Positions 17,243-25,458 of a stretch of 64,000 nucleotides of DNA are shown piece by piece (position 1 is the stretch's first letter; every line of letters begins with the position of its first letter). The stretch is from NCBI RefSeq assembly GCF_014208105.1, contig NZ_JACHMQ010000001.1, positions 4,154,001 to 4,218,000 of the forward strand, written 5' to 3'. Source of the stretch: Actinomadura coerulea. Lineage in GTDB: Bacteria > Actinomycetota > Actinomycetes > Streptosporangiales > Streptosporangiaceae. Below the pieces are notes generated by a model, which had not been told where the DNA came from, made no database searches, and saw only the letters and a program-made list of their open reading frames with translations. The translations under genes were made by a program, and so were the position numbers.

Positions 17243-18793
17243 ATGAGGGTGTTTGTGCGCACGAAAACCGCCTTGGTGACCGGCCTCGTCACCATGACCG
17301 CCACCATCCTTTCGACCGCTCCACCGTCCGCCGTTTCCCACGCCGCCGCAGCCCCGGCGTCCGCCCACCTCGCGGCAGGTCGTCCGGACGGTGAATCCGG
17401 GGAGCTGTGGCTGGCGCGGCTGCTGGCGGGGTCCACCCGCGGCGGCGACGCGTGGCGGCACCTGCGTGTCCTTGACCGGATCGCCGTACGGAACGGCGGG
17501 GTGCGCGCCGCCGGCACGCCGGGGTTCGAGGCCTCCGCGCGCTACGCCGCCAAGGTGCTCACCGCCGCCGGCTACCGCGTTCACCGGCAGCAGGTGCCGT
17601 ACACCGACTATCGGGTCGACGCGGAGAGCGCGACGGTGACCGCGCCCGCGGCCCGGCAGGTGCGCGCGCTGGTCATGCGCTTTTCACCCGTCACCCCGCC
17701 CGGCGGTCTCGACGCCCACCTCGTCGTGCCCCGGGCCGCGGCGGGCGACGCGGCAGGATGCTCCGCCGCCGACTACGACGGGCTGCCCGTGGCCGGATCC
17801 ATCGTGCTCGTACGGCGCGGATCCTGCGGCTACACGGCACAGCAACGCGTCGCCGCCGGGCTCGGCGCGCGGGCGATGCTGATCTACCTGGCCACGCCGA
17901 GTCCGAACAACATCTACCGGCTGCACGCGTTCGACCCGCAGGCGTTCACCATCCCGGTGGCCAGCGTCACGCAGGCGCAGGCCGAACAGCTCGCCCGGGA
18001 GACCGCGCAGCACCAGGTGCGGCTGCGTCTCGACCTGCGCGGGCACGGGGTCGCGGGAGCCACCACCAACCTGTTCGCCGAGACCCGCGGCGGCGACGAC
18101 CGCACCGTCATGGCCGGTGCCCATCTGGACAGCGTGACCGAGGCGCCCGGCATCAACGACAACGCCGCCGCGGCCGCCGCGCTGATGGCGACCGCGCTGC
18201 GGCTGGCTCCCCATCAGGACAAGGTGCGCCACAAAGTACGATTCGCGCTCTGGGGGGCCGAGGAGCTCATCGACGTCGGCTCCAACTACTACGTGCGCAA
18301 CCTGCCGCCGGCCGAACGCGCCAAGATCGCGCTCTACCTCAACTTCGAACTGATCGCCGCGCCGAACGGGGTGCGGTTCGTCCTCGACGGGGACGCGAGC
18401 GACCAGCCGCCGGGCACCCCGCCGGGCCCGGCGGGCTCGCAGGTCGTGGAGAAGGTCTTCAAGGACTACTTCGACCACGCCGGGCTCCCCTACGAAAGCC
18501 ACGACCTGCGGGCCGTCGGCTCCGACCACGAGCCGTTCGTGGCCGCGGGCATCCCGGTCGGCGGCCTGAACGGCGGCGTCCTCGGGGTCAAGACCGCCGC
18601 GCAGGCGGCGCGGTTCGGCGGGACGGCCGGGCAGCTGTACGACCCCTGCTACCACCAGCCATGCGACACGATCGGCAACCTCGACCGCCGGGCTCTCGGC
18701 GAGAACGTGCCCGCCATCGCGTGGGCCGTGGGCCGCTTCGCCCTCGACGTCTCCGACCTGCCCGCCGCCGGCGCCCAGGAGCAGCGACCATGA
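17243..18793 (+). CDS. secreted M28 aminopeptidase (SGAP-like)
   Basis: A 516-residue zinc aminopeptidase close to the Streptomyces griseus aminopeptidase. An N-terminal signal peptide (about residues 1-35) is followed by an inserted PA domain (about 150-260) and the M28 domain. Two-zinc ligands are visible as His294 in AGAHLDSV, Asp306 in GINDN, Glu341 with catalytic Glu340 in WGAEE, Glu369 in YLNFEL and His429 in GSDHEPF; in S. griseus the fourth position is Asp. The paired Cys of DPCYHQPCD are kept. Such enzymes remove N-terminal residues. In a biarylitide-type cluster, trimming Met-Arg from the crosslinked peptide after export would suit it. The ATG start overlaps nothing upstream; its stop overlaps the next gene as ATGA. 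Confidence 0.9.
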   Translation: MRVFVRTKTALVTGLVTMTATILSTAPPSAVSHAAAAPASAHLAAGRPDGESGELWLARLLAGSTRGGDAWRHLRVLDRIAVRNGGVRAAGTPGFEASARYAAKVLTAAGYRVHRQQVPYTDYRVDAESATVTAPAARQVRALVMRFSPVTPPGGLDAHLVVPRAAAGDAAGCSAADYDGLPVAGSIVLVRRGSCGYTAQQRVAAGLGARAMLIYLATPSPNNIYRLHAFDPQAFTIPVASVTQAQAEQLARETAQHQVRLRLDLRGHGVAGATTNLFAETRGGDDRTVMAGAHLDSVTEAPGINDNAAAAAALMATALRLAPHQDKVRHKVRFALWGAEELIDVGSNYYVRNLPPAERAKIALYLNFELIAAPNGVRFVLDGDASDQPPGTPPGPAGSQVVEKVFKDYFDHAGLPYESHDLRAVGSDHEPFVAAGIPVGGLNGGVLGVKTAAQAARFGGTAGQLYDPCYHQPCDTIGNLDRRALGENVPAIAWAVGRFALDVSDLPAAGAQEQRP

Positions 18794-19851
18794 CGACGTA
18801 CCACCAGGCCCCCGAATCGCTGACGGATCCGCCCGCCGCCTACCCGCCGTCGTCGCCGATGCGGCTCGACTTCGACGTCGATGCGCTGCGCGCCGACCTC
18901 GACCTGCTGCGGCACCAGCGGTGGCGCGCCCAGCGCGCCTACAGCCAGGACGGCGCCGCCACAGAGTCCGGCGTGGACTGGCGCATCCTGCCGCTGCGCA
19001 GCGTCGGCGGCGATCCGGTACGGACCGACCCTGGCGGCGCGGGCCTGACCGACTTCGCCGACACCCCCTGGCTGGCCGACGCCCCGGCCCTCGCACAGGT
19101 CATCGACGCCCTACCGGCGCCGGTCCGGGGCGTACGGCTGATCGCCCTGGGCGCGGGTGCGACCGTGCACGAGCACCGCGACTACAAGTACGGGTTCGAA
19201 CGCGGGCTCCTGCGGCTGCATGTGCCGATCGACACCAACCCGGACGCCGTCGTGGTCATCGACGGCGTGTCCGAGCACTGGACGGCGGGGCGGCTGTGGT
19301 TCGGCGACTTCGGCCGAAGGCACTACGTGGCGAACAACGGGGACCGCTCCCGGGTGCACATGGTGCTCGATTGCCTGGTCAGCCGGGAGGTCGTCGGGTT
19401 GCTGCCGGACGAGTTCCGGGAGCTGCTGCCGCTGAGCGAGGTGATGTTCGCCCGCGATCCGGTGCCGCTCACCGCGTCCGATCGCGACCGGCTGTGCTGC
19501 CGGTTCCGGCTCCCAGGCGACTTCGCGCAGTGGTCGGAGGAGCAGGTCGAGGCCAGGCCCGACAGCGACGCCGCCGTCCTCGTGCACGAGGACCGGCTCG
19601 TCCTCGCCATCGACGGCGAACCCGCCTTCGGCCTGGTGCATCTCGGGCTGGGCGAGTTCCGCCTCACCGGCTGGAGCGAGGAACGCACCCTCGCCATCGA
19701 GTCCACCGGTCGGGTGCGGATCAGGGAACGCGCCGGCCGCGCTCTCCGCGAGTGGACGCGCCCGGCGCAGTTCACCCATGGCGGCCGGAGGACGCCGACC
19801 CCGCACGATCATCCGACGACGCGCCCCCGTTCCGACCAGACAGGCAGGTGA
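18790..19851 (+). CDS. Asp/Asn beta-hydroxylase-like Fe(II)/2OG oxygenase
   Basis: A 353-residue protein. The core (about residues 110-200) matches the aspartyl/asparaginyl beta-hydroxylase family: VHEHRDYKYG (His127, His129, Asp131), RLHVPIDTNP, then GDFGRRHYVANNGDRSRVHMVLD with His190. These would bind iron and 2-oxoglutarate. About 150 further residues with no recognised motif follow; they could be a substrate-binding or inactive repeat domain. The start ATG overlaps the aminopeptidase stop by four bases, so translation is coupled. A hydroxylation of the pentapeptide product or of another small substrate is inferred. Confidence 0.85.
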   Translation: MTTYHQAPESLTDPPAAYPPSSPMRLDFDVDALRADLDLLRHQRWRAQRAYSQDGAATESGVDWRILPLRSVGGDPVRTDPGGAGLTDFADTPWLADAPALAQVIDALPAPVRGVRLIALGAGATVHEHRDYKYGFERGLLRLHVPIDTNPDAVVVIDGVSEHWTAGRLWFGDFGRRHYVANNGDRSRVHMVLDCLVSREVVGLLPDEFRELLPLSEVMFARDPVPLTASDRDRLCCRFRLPGDFAQWSEEQVEARPDSDAAVLVHEDRLVLAIDGEPAFGLVHLGLGEFRLTGWSEERTLAIESTGRVRIRERAGRALREWTRPAQFTHGGRRTPTPHDHPTTRPRSDQTGR

Positions 19852-19856
19852 CTCGC

Positions 19857-20630
19857 ATGTCCTCCCCCGCCCGGGTCGCTCCGCTCGGCACCGACCCGTA
19901 CGCCTTCCAGCCCGGTTACTACGATCTCTTCCGCGCCTCCCGCGGAGAGGGCGCCCTCCCCGACCCCCGGTTCTTCGCCGACCGCGCGCCCCGGGGCGGA
20001 GACGCGCTGGAGATCGGCGCGGGTACCGGGCGGATCACGCTGGCCGTGGCCGAGCGAGCCGCCACCGTGCTGTGCCTGGAGCGGTCCGCCACCATGCGGG
20101 CGGTGCTGCTGGCCAAGCTCGCCGAACGCCCGCACCTGCGCTCCCGCGTCACCGTGCTCGACCGTGCGGCGCCCCACTTCGACCTGGCCCGCCGCTTCGA
20201 CTTCGTGTACCTGGCGGGTGTGCTGGAGCACGTGCCGCACCCCGAACGGCCCGCGCTCTTCGAGGCGATCGCCGAACATCTGGCCGCGGACGGCGAGGTG
20301 GCGATGGACATGGTGCTGTCGGAACCCGTACCGGACTGGCCCGAGCACGTCACCGACGAGGCGACCCTCGGCGACTGCCGGTACGAGATGTCGTGCGAGG
20401 CGCGGCCGGACGGCGACGACCAGGCGCACCTGCGGTTCGTCTACCGCACGTATTACCAGGGCGATCTGGTGGCGACCGAAGTGGTGGAACGCGCCCACTA
20501 CCTGCACCGGCCGGACGCCGTCGTCGCCGACCTGACGGCGGTCGGGCTGACCCCGACGGCCGGAACCGCCCTCCATCCCGTCGCCAACGGAGAAGACCCG
20601 GGCACTCTCGTCGCCCGCCTTACGACCTGA
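19857..20630 (+). CDS. class I SAM-dependent methyltransferase
   Basis: A 257-residue soluble methyltransferase. Motif I is ALEIGAGTGRITL (about residues 50-62), an acidic residue ends strand 2 in LCLERS, and the post-motif block FDFVYLAGVLEHVPHPERP matches UbiE/Coq5-like enzymes. It starts five bases after the stop of the hydroxylase gene. It probably methylates O or N of the cluster product; the position cannot be told. It belongs to the same operon as the peptidase, hydroxylase and sulfotransferase genes. Confidence 0.87.
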   Translation: MSSPARVAPLGTDPYAFQPGYYDLFRASRGEGALPDPRFFADRAPRGGDALEIGAGTGRITLAVAERAATVLCLERSATMRAVLLAKLAERPHLRSRVTVLDRAAPHFDLARRFDFVYLAGVLEHVPHPERPALFEAIAEHLAADGEVAMDMVLSEPVPDWPEHVTDEATLGDCRYEMSCEARPDGDDQAHLRFVYRTYYQGDLVATEVVERAHYLHRPDAVVADLTAVGLTPTAGTALHPVANGEDPGTLVARLTT

Positions 20631-20671
20631 CCGACCCAAACGTCATCCACTTCGTCCTGAGGAGAGTTCGC

Positions 20672-21430
20672 GTGCAGGTCATCGGCGTCGGTTTCCTCCG
20701 AACGGGTACGACTTCACTCGCGCTGGCACTCGACCGGCTCGGGTACGGCCCCTGCTACAACATGCGGGTCCTCAACGCGGAGCCGGGGCGGGCCGCCGAC
20801 TGGGCCGCCGCGATGGACGGGCAGACGGTGGACTGGGGGAAGGTGTTCGCGGGCTACGGCTGCTCCGTCGGCTCGCCGGGCACCGCGTTCTGGCGCGACA
20901 TCGTCGACGCGTTCCCGGACGCCAAGGTGGTGCTCACCGTCCGCGATCCGCAACGCTGGTACGACAGCGCCGCGCAGACCATGTCCGCCGTGCTCGCCAC
21001 ACCGCCGCTCCTGGTGCGGATGCTGAGCTGGCGAGGCCCGCGCCGCCCCGATCCCGAAGCGGAGGTCCTCGACCGTGTCCAGCGGACGACGTGGGAACGT
21101 GAGATCGGCGGGGCGTTCGGCGAGCGTGCGGAGATGGCCGAGAGATTCGAGCGGCATGTCGCCGAGGTGAAGGCGTACGTGCCCGAAGACCGGCTGCTGG
21201 TGTTCGAGGTCAAGGACGGATGGGCGCCGTTGTGCGCCTTCCTCGGCCTACCGGTCCCCGACGAGCCGTTCCCCCGGGAGAACGACGCGGCCACGTTCAA
21301 ACGACGGCAGCGGCAGGCCCTGAAGAGAACGCTGCTCCCTCGGATCCTCGCCACCACCGCGATCGCGACCGGTGCCGCGATCACCTGGGCAGTCCTCCGC
21401 AAACGGCGTCCAAGCAAACCCAACAGGTGA
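20672..21430 (+). CDS. sulfotransferase-family protein with C-terminal anchor
   Basis: A 252-residue P-loop protein of the Sulfotransfer_4 type. GFLRTGTTSLALAL (about residues 7-20) is the 5'-phosphosulfate loop, and VVLTVRDPQRWYDSA supplies the 3'-phosphate motif of PAPS-binding enzymes. Many members of this subgroup are annotated by fold only, so the donor and acceptor are uncertain. A hydrophobic helix near residues 223-243 followed by RKRR suggests a tail anchor in the membrane. The GTG start is preceded by GAGGAGAG. It is the last gene of the cluster before a hairpin. Tyrosine O-sulfation of the product is one possibility. Confidence 0.8.
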   Translation: MQVIGVGFLRTGTTSLALALDRLGYGPCYNMRVLNAEPGRAADWAAAMDGQTVDWGKVFAGYGCSVGSPGTAFWRDIVDAFPDAKVVLTVRDPQRWYDSAAQTMSAVLATPPLLVRMLSWRGPRRPDPEAEVLDRVQRTTWEREIGGAFGERAEMAERFERHVAEVKAYVPEDRLLVFEVKDGWAPLCAFLGLPVPDEPFPRENDAATFKRRQRQALKRTLLPRILATTAIATGAAITWAVLRKRRPSKPNR

Positions 21431-21461
21431 CCCGCGGAGCGGCACAGGGGGAAGTCATGGA

Positions 21462-21495
21462 CTACGCGCGAGCGCGCTTCCGCACCCGCGCGTAG
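21462..21495 (+). terminator. hairpin ending the tailoring operon
   Basis: CTACGCGCG and CGCGCGTAG pair perfectly over nine bases about 30 bases after the sulfotransferase stop. The arrangement fits an intrinsic terminator for the operon. A 12-codon frame overlaps it. Confidence 0.6.
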
Positions 21496-21608
21496 GCCGA
21501 GCCGGAAAACGGCAACTGACCCGCCGCAATCTGGCACGCTCGCGCAAATGCAAATGAGTGGACGGCGCGGGCGGCCACCCCAGGCACTCACCGGCGCAAT
21601 TGCCGACT

Positions 21609-22175
21609 TCACGTCTCGGCGTTCGCCTCCCGGCGGCCGAGTATGGCCAGGTACCCGCCATTGACGATGGCGTCGGCGGACGCCGCGTATTCCGCGGGGT
21701 CGTCGGGCAGGGTCGTGCCGAGGCCGTCCACGTACCGGTTGAACATGCAGAACGCGGCGGCGATCAGCACCGTGTCGTGCACCTCGACGTCGGTCGCGCC
21801 CTCGGCGCGGGCGGCGGCCACGTCCTCGGGCCGCACGTCGCGCCCGCTCCGCTGGACCGCGCCGGCCACCCTCAGCAGGGCCTTCAGCTTCGCCGGCACG
21901 GGCGCGCTCTCGAGGTCGGCCCGCACCTGGTCGACCAGCGCGATGCCCTCGGGGAGCTGGGCGGCGGCGAACGCCGCGTGCGAGGTGGTGCAGAACTCGC
22001 ACTCGTTGAGGGCCGAGACGTAGGAGGCGATCAGTTCCCGCTCGCCGCGGCTCAGCGAGCTCGGGCCGCGCAGCAGCACCTCGGCCAGCTCGCTCATCGG
22101 GCGGGCGGTCTCGGGCCGGTAGGCGAACAGCGAGATGATTCCGGACGCGTCGTTCCCCAGGGCGATATGCGGCAT
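21609..22175 (-). CDS. AhpD-like carboxymuconolactone decarboxylase family protein
   Basis: A 188-residue all-alpha protein. ECEFCTTSHAAFA carries the redox CxxC and the His of the AhpD/YcnD peroxidase group; the surrounding pattern LNECEFC is typical. GGAGA lies four bases before the ATG at 22175. Members act as alkylhydroperoxide reductases or thiol-dependent antioxidant proteins in the cytosol. It is convergent with the pentapeptide cluster and probably unrelated to it, although an antioxidant role near oxidative enzymes cannot be excluded. Confidence 0.87.
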   Translation of the reverse strand: MPHIALGNDASGIISLFAYRPETARPMSELAEVLLRGPSSLSRGERELIASYVSALNECEFCTTSHAAFAAAQLPEGIALVDQVRADLESAPVPAKLKALLRVAGAVQRSGRDVRPEDVAAARAEGATDVEVHDTVLIAAAFCMFNRYVDGLGTTLPDDPAEYAASADAIVNGGYLAILGRREANAET

Positions 22176-22596
22176 CGGTTCTCCAATCGTCGTCCCTTGC
22201 CGGGGCAATTCGCACTCCGTGCACAAGAAAGTGTCGCGCATCGGGCGCGCCCAAGGCAGGGGTAAGGAGGTTCCTACTCCGGCCATTCCGAAATTCGACT
22301 TTCACGGAACCGATTAGACGGGCGCCCCGTTCTCACCACCCACGCCGGAGCGGCCACACGGGTCCTGTTCACCACCCACGGCCAAAGCCATTGGCCCGGA
22401 ACCGCAGCAGCGCTCGCCCCGTTTCGACTCGACGTTCCAGAGCGGCGCATGGTCCACCGCACGGTGGTTCGGCGAAGGAACGGACGCACGGAGCCTGGAG
22501 GTCGGGCCGGACCTGTAGGCCGGCGTCGGGCTGGTACGCGAGGGCGCCGACGCGCGGTGGTGCGGTTCGGCTGCGGCTGCCGCGGCGGCGCGTGGG
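22176..22596. other. intergenic, no gene seen
   Basis: The first 140 bases probably hold the promoter of the AhpD-like gene. The rest shows only short frames without domains or ribosome sites, plus a short imperfect direct repeat containing CACCACCCACG. It may be eroded accessory DNA, like its right flank. Confidence 0.5.
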
Positions 22597-22845
22597 TCAG
22601 CGGGGCTTGACCTCGCGCAGCCGGCCCGTCTCGACCTCGTACACGAATCCGCGCACCGCGGCGGTGTGCGGGATGAACGGTCGGCCTTGATCTTGCCGAT
22701 GGACTGCTGGACGTCCTGGTCCAGGTCGGTGAAAGCCTCGGCCGACCAGTCCGGCTTCAGACCGACCTCGTCCTGGACGGCGGCCTTGAAGCCGTCGTCG
22801 GTGAAGTTGAGCATGCCGCAGTCGGTGTGGTGGACGCGTCACCAT
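22597..22845 (-). pseudogene. beta-carbonic anhydrase C-terminal remnant, frameshifted
   Basis: The minus strand reads VHHTDCGMLNFTDDGF, which contains the zinc-site HxxC motif of beta-carbonic anhydrases, then FTDLDQDVQQSIGKIKAD. After this a one-base loss shifts the frame; the shifted frame continues FIPHTAAVRGFVYEVETG and ends VKPR-stop, as in complete enzymes. The N-terminal half is absent. It is therefore a dead, truncated copy. Confidence 0.8.
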
Positions 22846-23857
22846 CCGAGACCCGGCTGCTCCACGGCTCGTCCACGGCAGTGCCGGCCAGCCGGCTTCT
22901 CCTTGATCGTGGATCCGCTGTTCGGTCAGGCGCTCTCGGTGAGTCCGCCGGTGCTGGCGAGGGTGTCTGTGGCTTCAGGCCGGCTGAAGGCGCGCCAACC
23001 GCCATCACGGGCGGCGGGACGCAGGCAGTGGCCCGGGGGGCGCGGGCCGGGGCGCGAAGGGAGGAGGCCAGGGACTCGATCAGGGCGGTCAGGCGGGTGA
23101 GCCCGGCGTCGAGGGACGGGGCGGCGAGGCACTTGACGAGGGCGGTGCCCACGATGACGCCGTCGGCGGAGCTCGCGACTCCGGCGGCGTGGGCCGGGGT
23201 GGAGATGCCGAAGCCAACGCAGACGGGGTTGGTCGTGACCCGGCGCACGCGGTCGACGAGATTCTTCGCTTGGGCGATGTCCACCTCGCCGGAGCCGGTG
23301 AGACCGAGACGGCCCGCCGCGTAGACGAAGCCGGTGCAGGCCGAGGCGATACGGGAGATCTGCTCGTCGGAAGCGTCCGGGGGGACGACGAGGATCCGGG
23401 CGAGCCCGTGCACGTCGGTGCTCGCCGTCCATTCCGGCGCCCTGCCGCCGGGCAGATCCGGGACGATCACCCCGCAGCCTCCCGCGCCGGCGAGGTCGCG
23501 CGCGAACCGCTCGGCCCCGTACCGCTCCACGGGGTCCCAGTACGTCATGCAGACGGCGGGGACCCCCGCCGAGGCGAGGGCCGTCACGGCGGTGAACAGG
23601 TCGGCGATCCGCGTCCCGCCCCGCAGCGCGTTCTCGGTGGCCTGCCTGATCACAGGTCCGTCCATGACCGGATCATGGTGGGGGAGGCCGATCTCGACGA
23701 TGTCGACACCGGCCTCGACCATGGCGACCATGGCCTCGATCGAGGCCGGCACGCTGGGATGGCCGATCGGCAGATAGCCGATCAACGCCGGTCGGCCCCG
23801 CTCCCGCTTCGCGGTGAGAACGTCCTCCAGCCATGCGCGACCGTCCTGCTCGCTCAT
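22757..23857 (-). CDS. trpA: tryptophan synthase alpha chain, stand-alone, with aberrant tail
   Basis: The first 270 residues are TrpA: VDIVEIGLPHHDPVMDG keeps the catalytic Glu and Asp, and GVIVPDLP, FVYAAGRLGLTG and VGFGISTPAHA are recognisable. The usual GDP and FSDP blocks read GHP and HHDP, so it is divergent. GAGGGGG lies six bases before the ATG. Family members end near residue 270, but here the frame runs on for about 95 residues of low-complexity sequence and into the carbonic-anhydrase remnant in another frame. The normal stop was evidently lost by a deletion or rearrangement. No trpB is near. It may make free indole, be replaced functionally by a trp operon elsewhere, or be decaying. 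Confidence 0.75.
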   Translation of the reverse strand: MSEQDGRAWLEDVLTAKRERGRPALIGYLPIGHPSVPASIEAMVAMVEAGVDIVEIGLPHHDPVMDGPVIRQATENALRGGTRIADLFTAVTALASAGVPAVCMTYWDPVERYGAERFARDLAGAGGCGVIVPDLPGGRAPEWTASTDVHGLARILVVPPDASDEQISRIASACTGFVYAAGRLGLTGSGEVDIAQAKNLVDRVRRVTTNPVCVGFGISTPAHAAGVASSADGVIVGTALVKCLAAPSLDAGLTRLTALIESLASSLRAPARAPRATACVPPPVMAVGAPSAGLKPQTPSPAPADSPRAPDRTADPRSRRSRLAGTAVDEPWSSRVSDGDASTTPTAACSTSPTTASRPPSRTRSV

Positions 23858-23949
23858 CCGCAACCCCCTCCGGCGCCCGCTCTCAGCCCCGCCAGTAGTC
23901 GATCTTGGACATACTGTGGGGTCCGAACCACTTTCGGGAAGGGGTTTCG

Positions 23950-24232
23950 CATTAACGTTTGTTGCGTTCGGTGAACTTTCTCCTCCGACTCGTGGCCACC
24001 CGGGGTGGTCCCTGGGGGCGGTAGGGGCGAGGCGGCGGCCGGCCGTGCCGAGCTCGTCCCGTGCAGGCCGCCAGTGGGTGGATCTGCGGAAGGCCCAGGC
24101 GTTGTCGGTCAGCACTCGTTCGATGAGTGTGGTGGTCAACGGCCGAGTGGATGTAGCCGAACCCGGTGATGCGGCGCCGATCGGGGCAGGCGGCCCGCCC
24201 CAGGGCGCGCCAGCCGTTGCAGCCCGTGACCG
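23950..24232 (-). pseudogene. IS481-type transposase debris
   Basis: Fragments in two minus-strand frames match an IS481 integrase-like transposase in the right order: GFGYIHSAVDHHT, then ERVLTDNAWAFRRSTHWR, then RPYRPQ. The frame changes between them and the ends are missing, so it is a broken copy. It separates trpA from the barstar-like gene. Confidence 0.65.
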
Positions 24233-24661
24233 TCAGCAACTGCCCCAATCGCCCCAATAAATGAACTCGAGCTGCCAGTTTCCTTCGCCGTGGAATTCGA
24301 CAGTCTCCGTAGCACTGAGAAGTTGCCACGACACGGCCACAAAAAGCCTCAGATCACGCCGCGCAAGCGCATCCGCACCCAGCATGCTCACAGCAAGCAG
24401 CCTAGGGCGAGACTGGAATTCGGTGACCAGCAGGTCGAAGAAGCCATCCCAAGACCCTCCAACGGAATCCGGATAGTCCAGGGCCCGCGCAACTGCCAGC
24501 GAAGCGTCACGCTCTGAACGCAGTTCACCTGCCTCGACAGGCTCTACCTGAAAGCTTCGACCCCTCAAGTTCTCCTCTACGTTCTCCCTGTCCTGACGCT
24601 GAAGCAGGTACGGAGGACGAGAGGCCCCTCTGATCATTTTGGAGACAGGATGCCAACGCAT
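24233..24661 (-). CDS. barstar-family immunity protein (orphan)
   Basis: A 142-residue protein. The C-terminal 90 residues match the barstar fold: ALDYPDSVGGSWDGFFDLL resembles the family block in which a Gly-Asn/Ser-x-Asp turn precedes the helix that blocks barnase-like RNases. GGGAGAG lies four bases before ATG 24661. The first 50 residues are basic and not recognised. It is the farthest of three immunity-type genes downstream of the RHS toxin gene and is probably a retained, orphan immunity gene. Confidence 0.75.
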   Translation of the reverse strand: MRWHPVSKMIRGASRPPYLLQRQDRENVEENLRGRSFQVEPVEAGELRSERDASLAVARALDYPDSVGGSWDGFFDLLVTEFQSRPRLLAVSMLGADALARRDLRLFVAVSWQLLSATETVEFHGEGNWQLEFIYWGDWGSC

Positions 24662-24906
24662 TCTTCTCTCCCGTGATTGGTTTTCACTCACCGAGGCCGG
24701 GGAGAGTTTATCATCGCTCCGTTCCGCAACCTCCGCCCCTATATCAGGGAATCCCTTTCCCGCAGAGCATGCGCTCCGTCGTGGTGCAGGTGCTCGCAGG
24801 AGCTGAACAGGCCGGGTCACCACTGCAAGGCGGCACTCTCGCGGCCTCACGGCGCCGCAGCGGATGACGTTCTCTGCCGATGCCAAATCGAGATTGACAC
24901 CTCCAG

Positions 24907-25062
24907 CTATTCGCCTCTACGGAACTCGATCCTGAAGTAGTTCGGTCCGTCAGTCTGGCAGTACACCTCAAGGACCACATACAATTGCCCCTGACGCAGT
25001 GCATCCGCTCCCTGACGAACACTCTGCCCGTGACCTTCGACGCCGGTGAACCTAACTTTCAC
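24907..25062 (-). CDS. 51-aa candidate immunity protein
   Basis: The frame starts GTG (VKVRFTGVEGHG) and ends EFRRGE-stop. The GTG overlaps the stop of the displaced toxin tail as GTGA, the arrangement expected of a toxin/immunity pair. The part YVVLEVYCQTDGPNYFRIE looks like a genuine beta-strand protein. No family is recognised. It may be a complete small immunity protein or the remaining half of one. Confidence 0.55.
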   Translation of the reverse strand: MKVRFTGVEGHGQSVRQGADALRQGQLYVVLEVYCQTDGPNYFRIEFRRGE

Positions 25063-25330
25063 GGGGCACTCCCTCTGCGGTTCATGACGACCTTGTAGTC
25101 ATAGTCGTACATGACCTCCCCTGAAACTCGATTCTTGTAGAAATGCACTTGAAAATCTCCGTACGGGCTATGATGCGTCTCCGTGCTGTGCGCGGTCCTG
25201 GGCGGGCACACCAGTTTTCGGCAGGGACAGGGTCATGCGGAGCGTCGCGGGGTCGTAGTCGTAGCCGACGTTGACGTTCTTGCTTCCCGCAGACAGAACG
25301 TACCCGCGGACCTGCGGGCCATCGAAAAAT
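25059..25330 (-). pseudogene. orphan RHS fragment with toxin tail
   Basis: The minus strand first reads QVRGYVLSAGSKNVNVGYD, close to a stretch of the big RHS protein (VRGYVLAAGGKAVNVGYD). After a frame change it reads HSPYGDFQVHFYKN and YDYDYKVVMNRRGSAP-stop, a C-terminal end unlike that of the present RHS toxin. This is how displaced RHS C-terminal toxin cassettes look. Its stop overlaps the start of the 51-aa gene. Confidence 0.65.
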
Positions 25331-25458
25331 CCTGAGGCTAGAGCCCCTCGGATCGGAAGACTCTCATGGTGCCGATGCCTTCTCGGTATGACCACACGTT
25401 TACACCATCATGCTGAATTCGAGCTGTCGCCTCGGATTCAGCACTTCGAACATTCAGG

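Noticed and set aside
21457..21495. A 12-codon frame (MDYARARFRTRA) after the sulfotransferase gene, preceded by AGGGGGAAG
   Set aside because: It coincides with a perfect 9-bp hairpin that is better explained as the terminator of the operon; no peptide family is matched.
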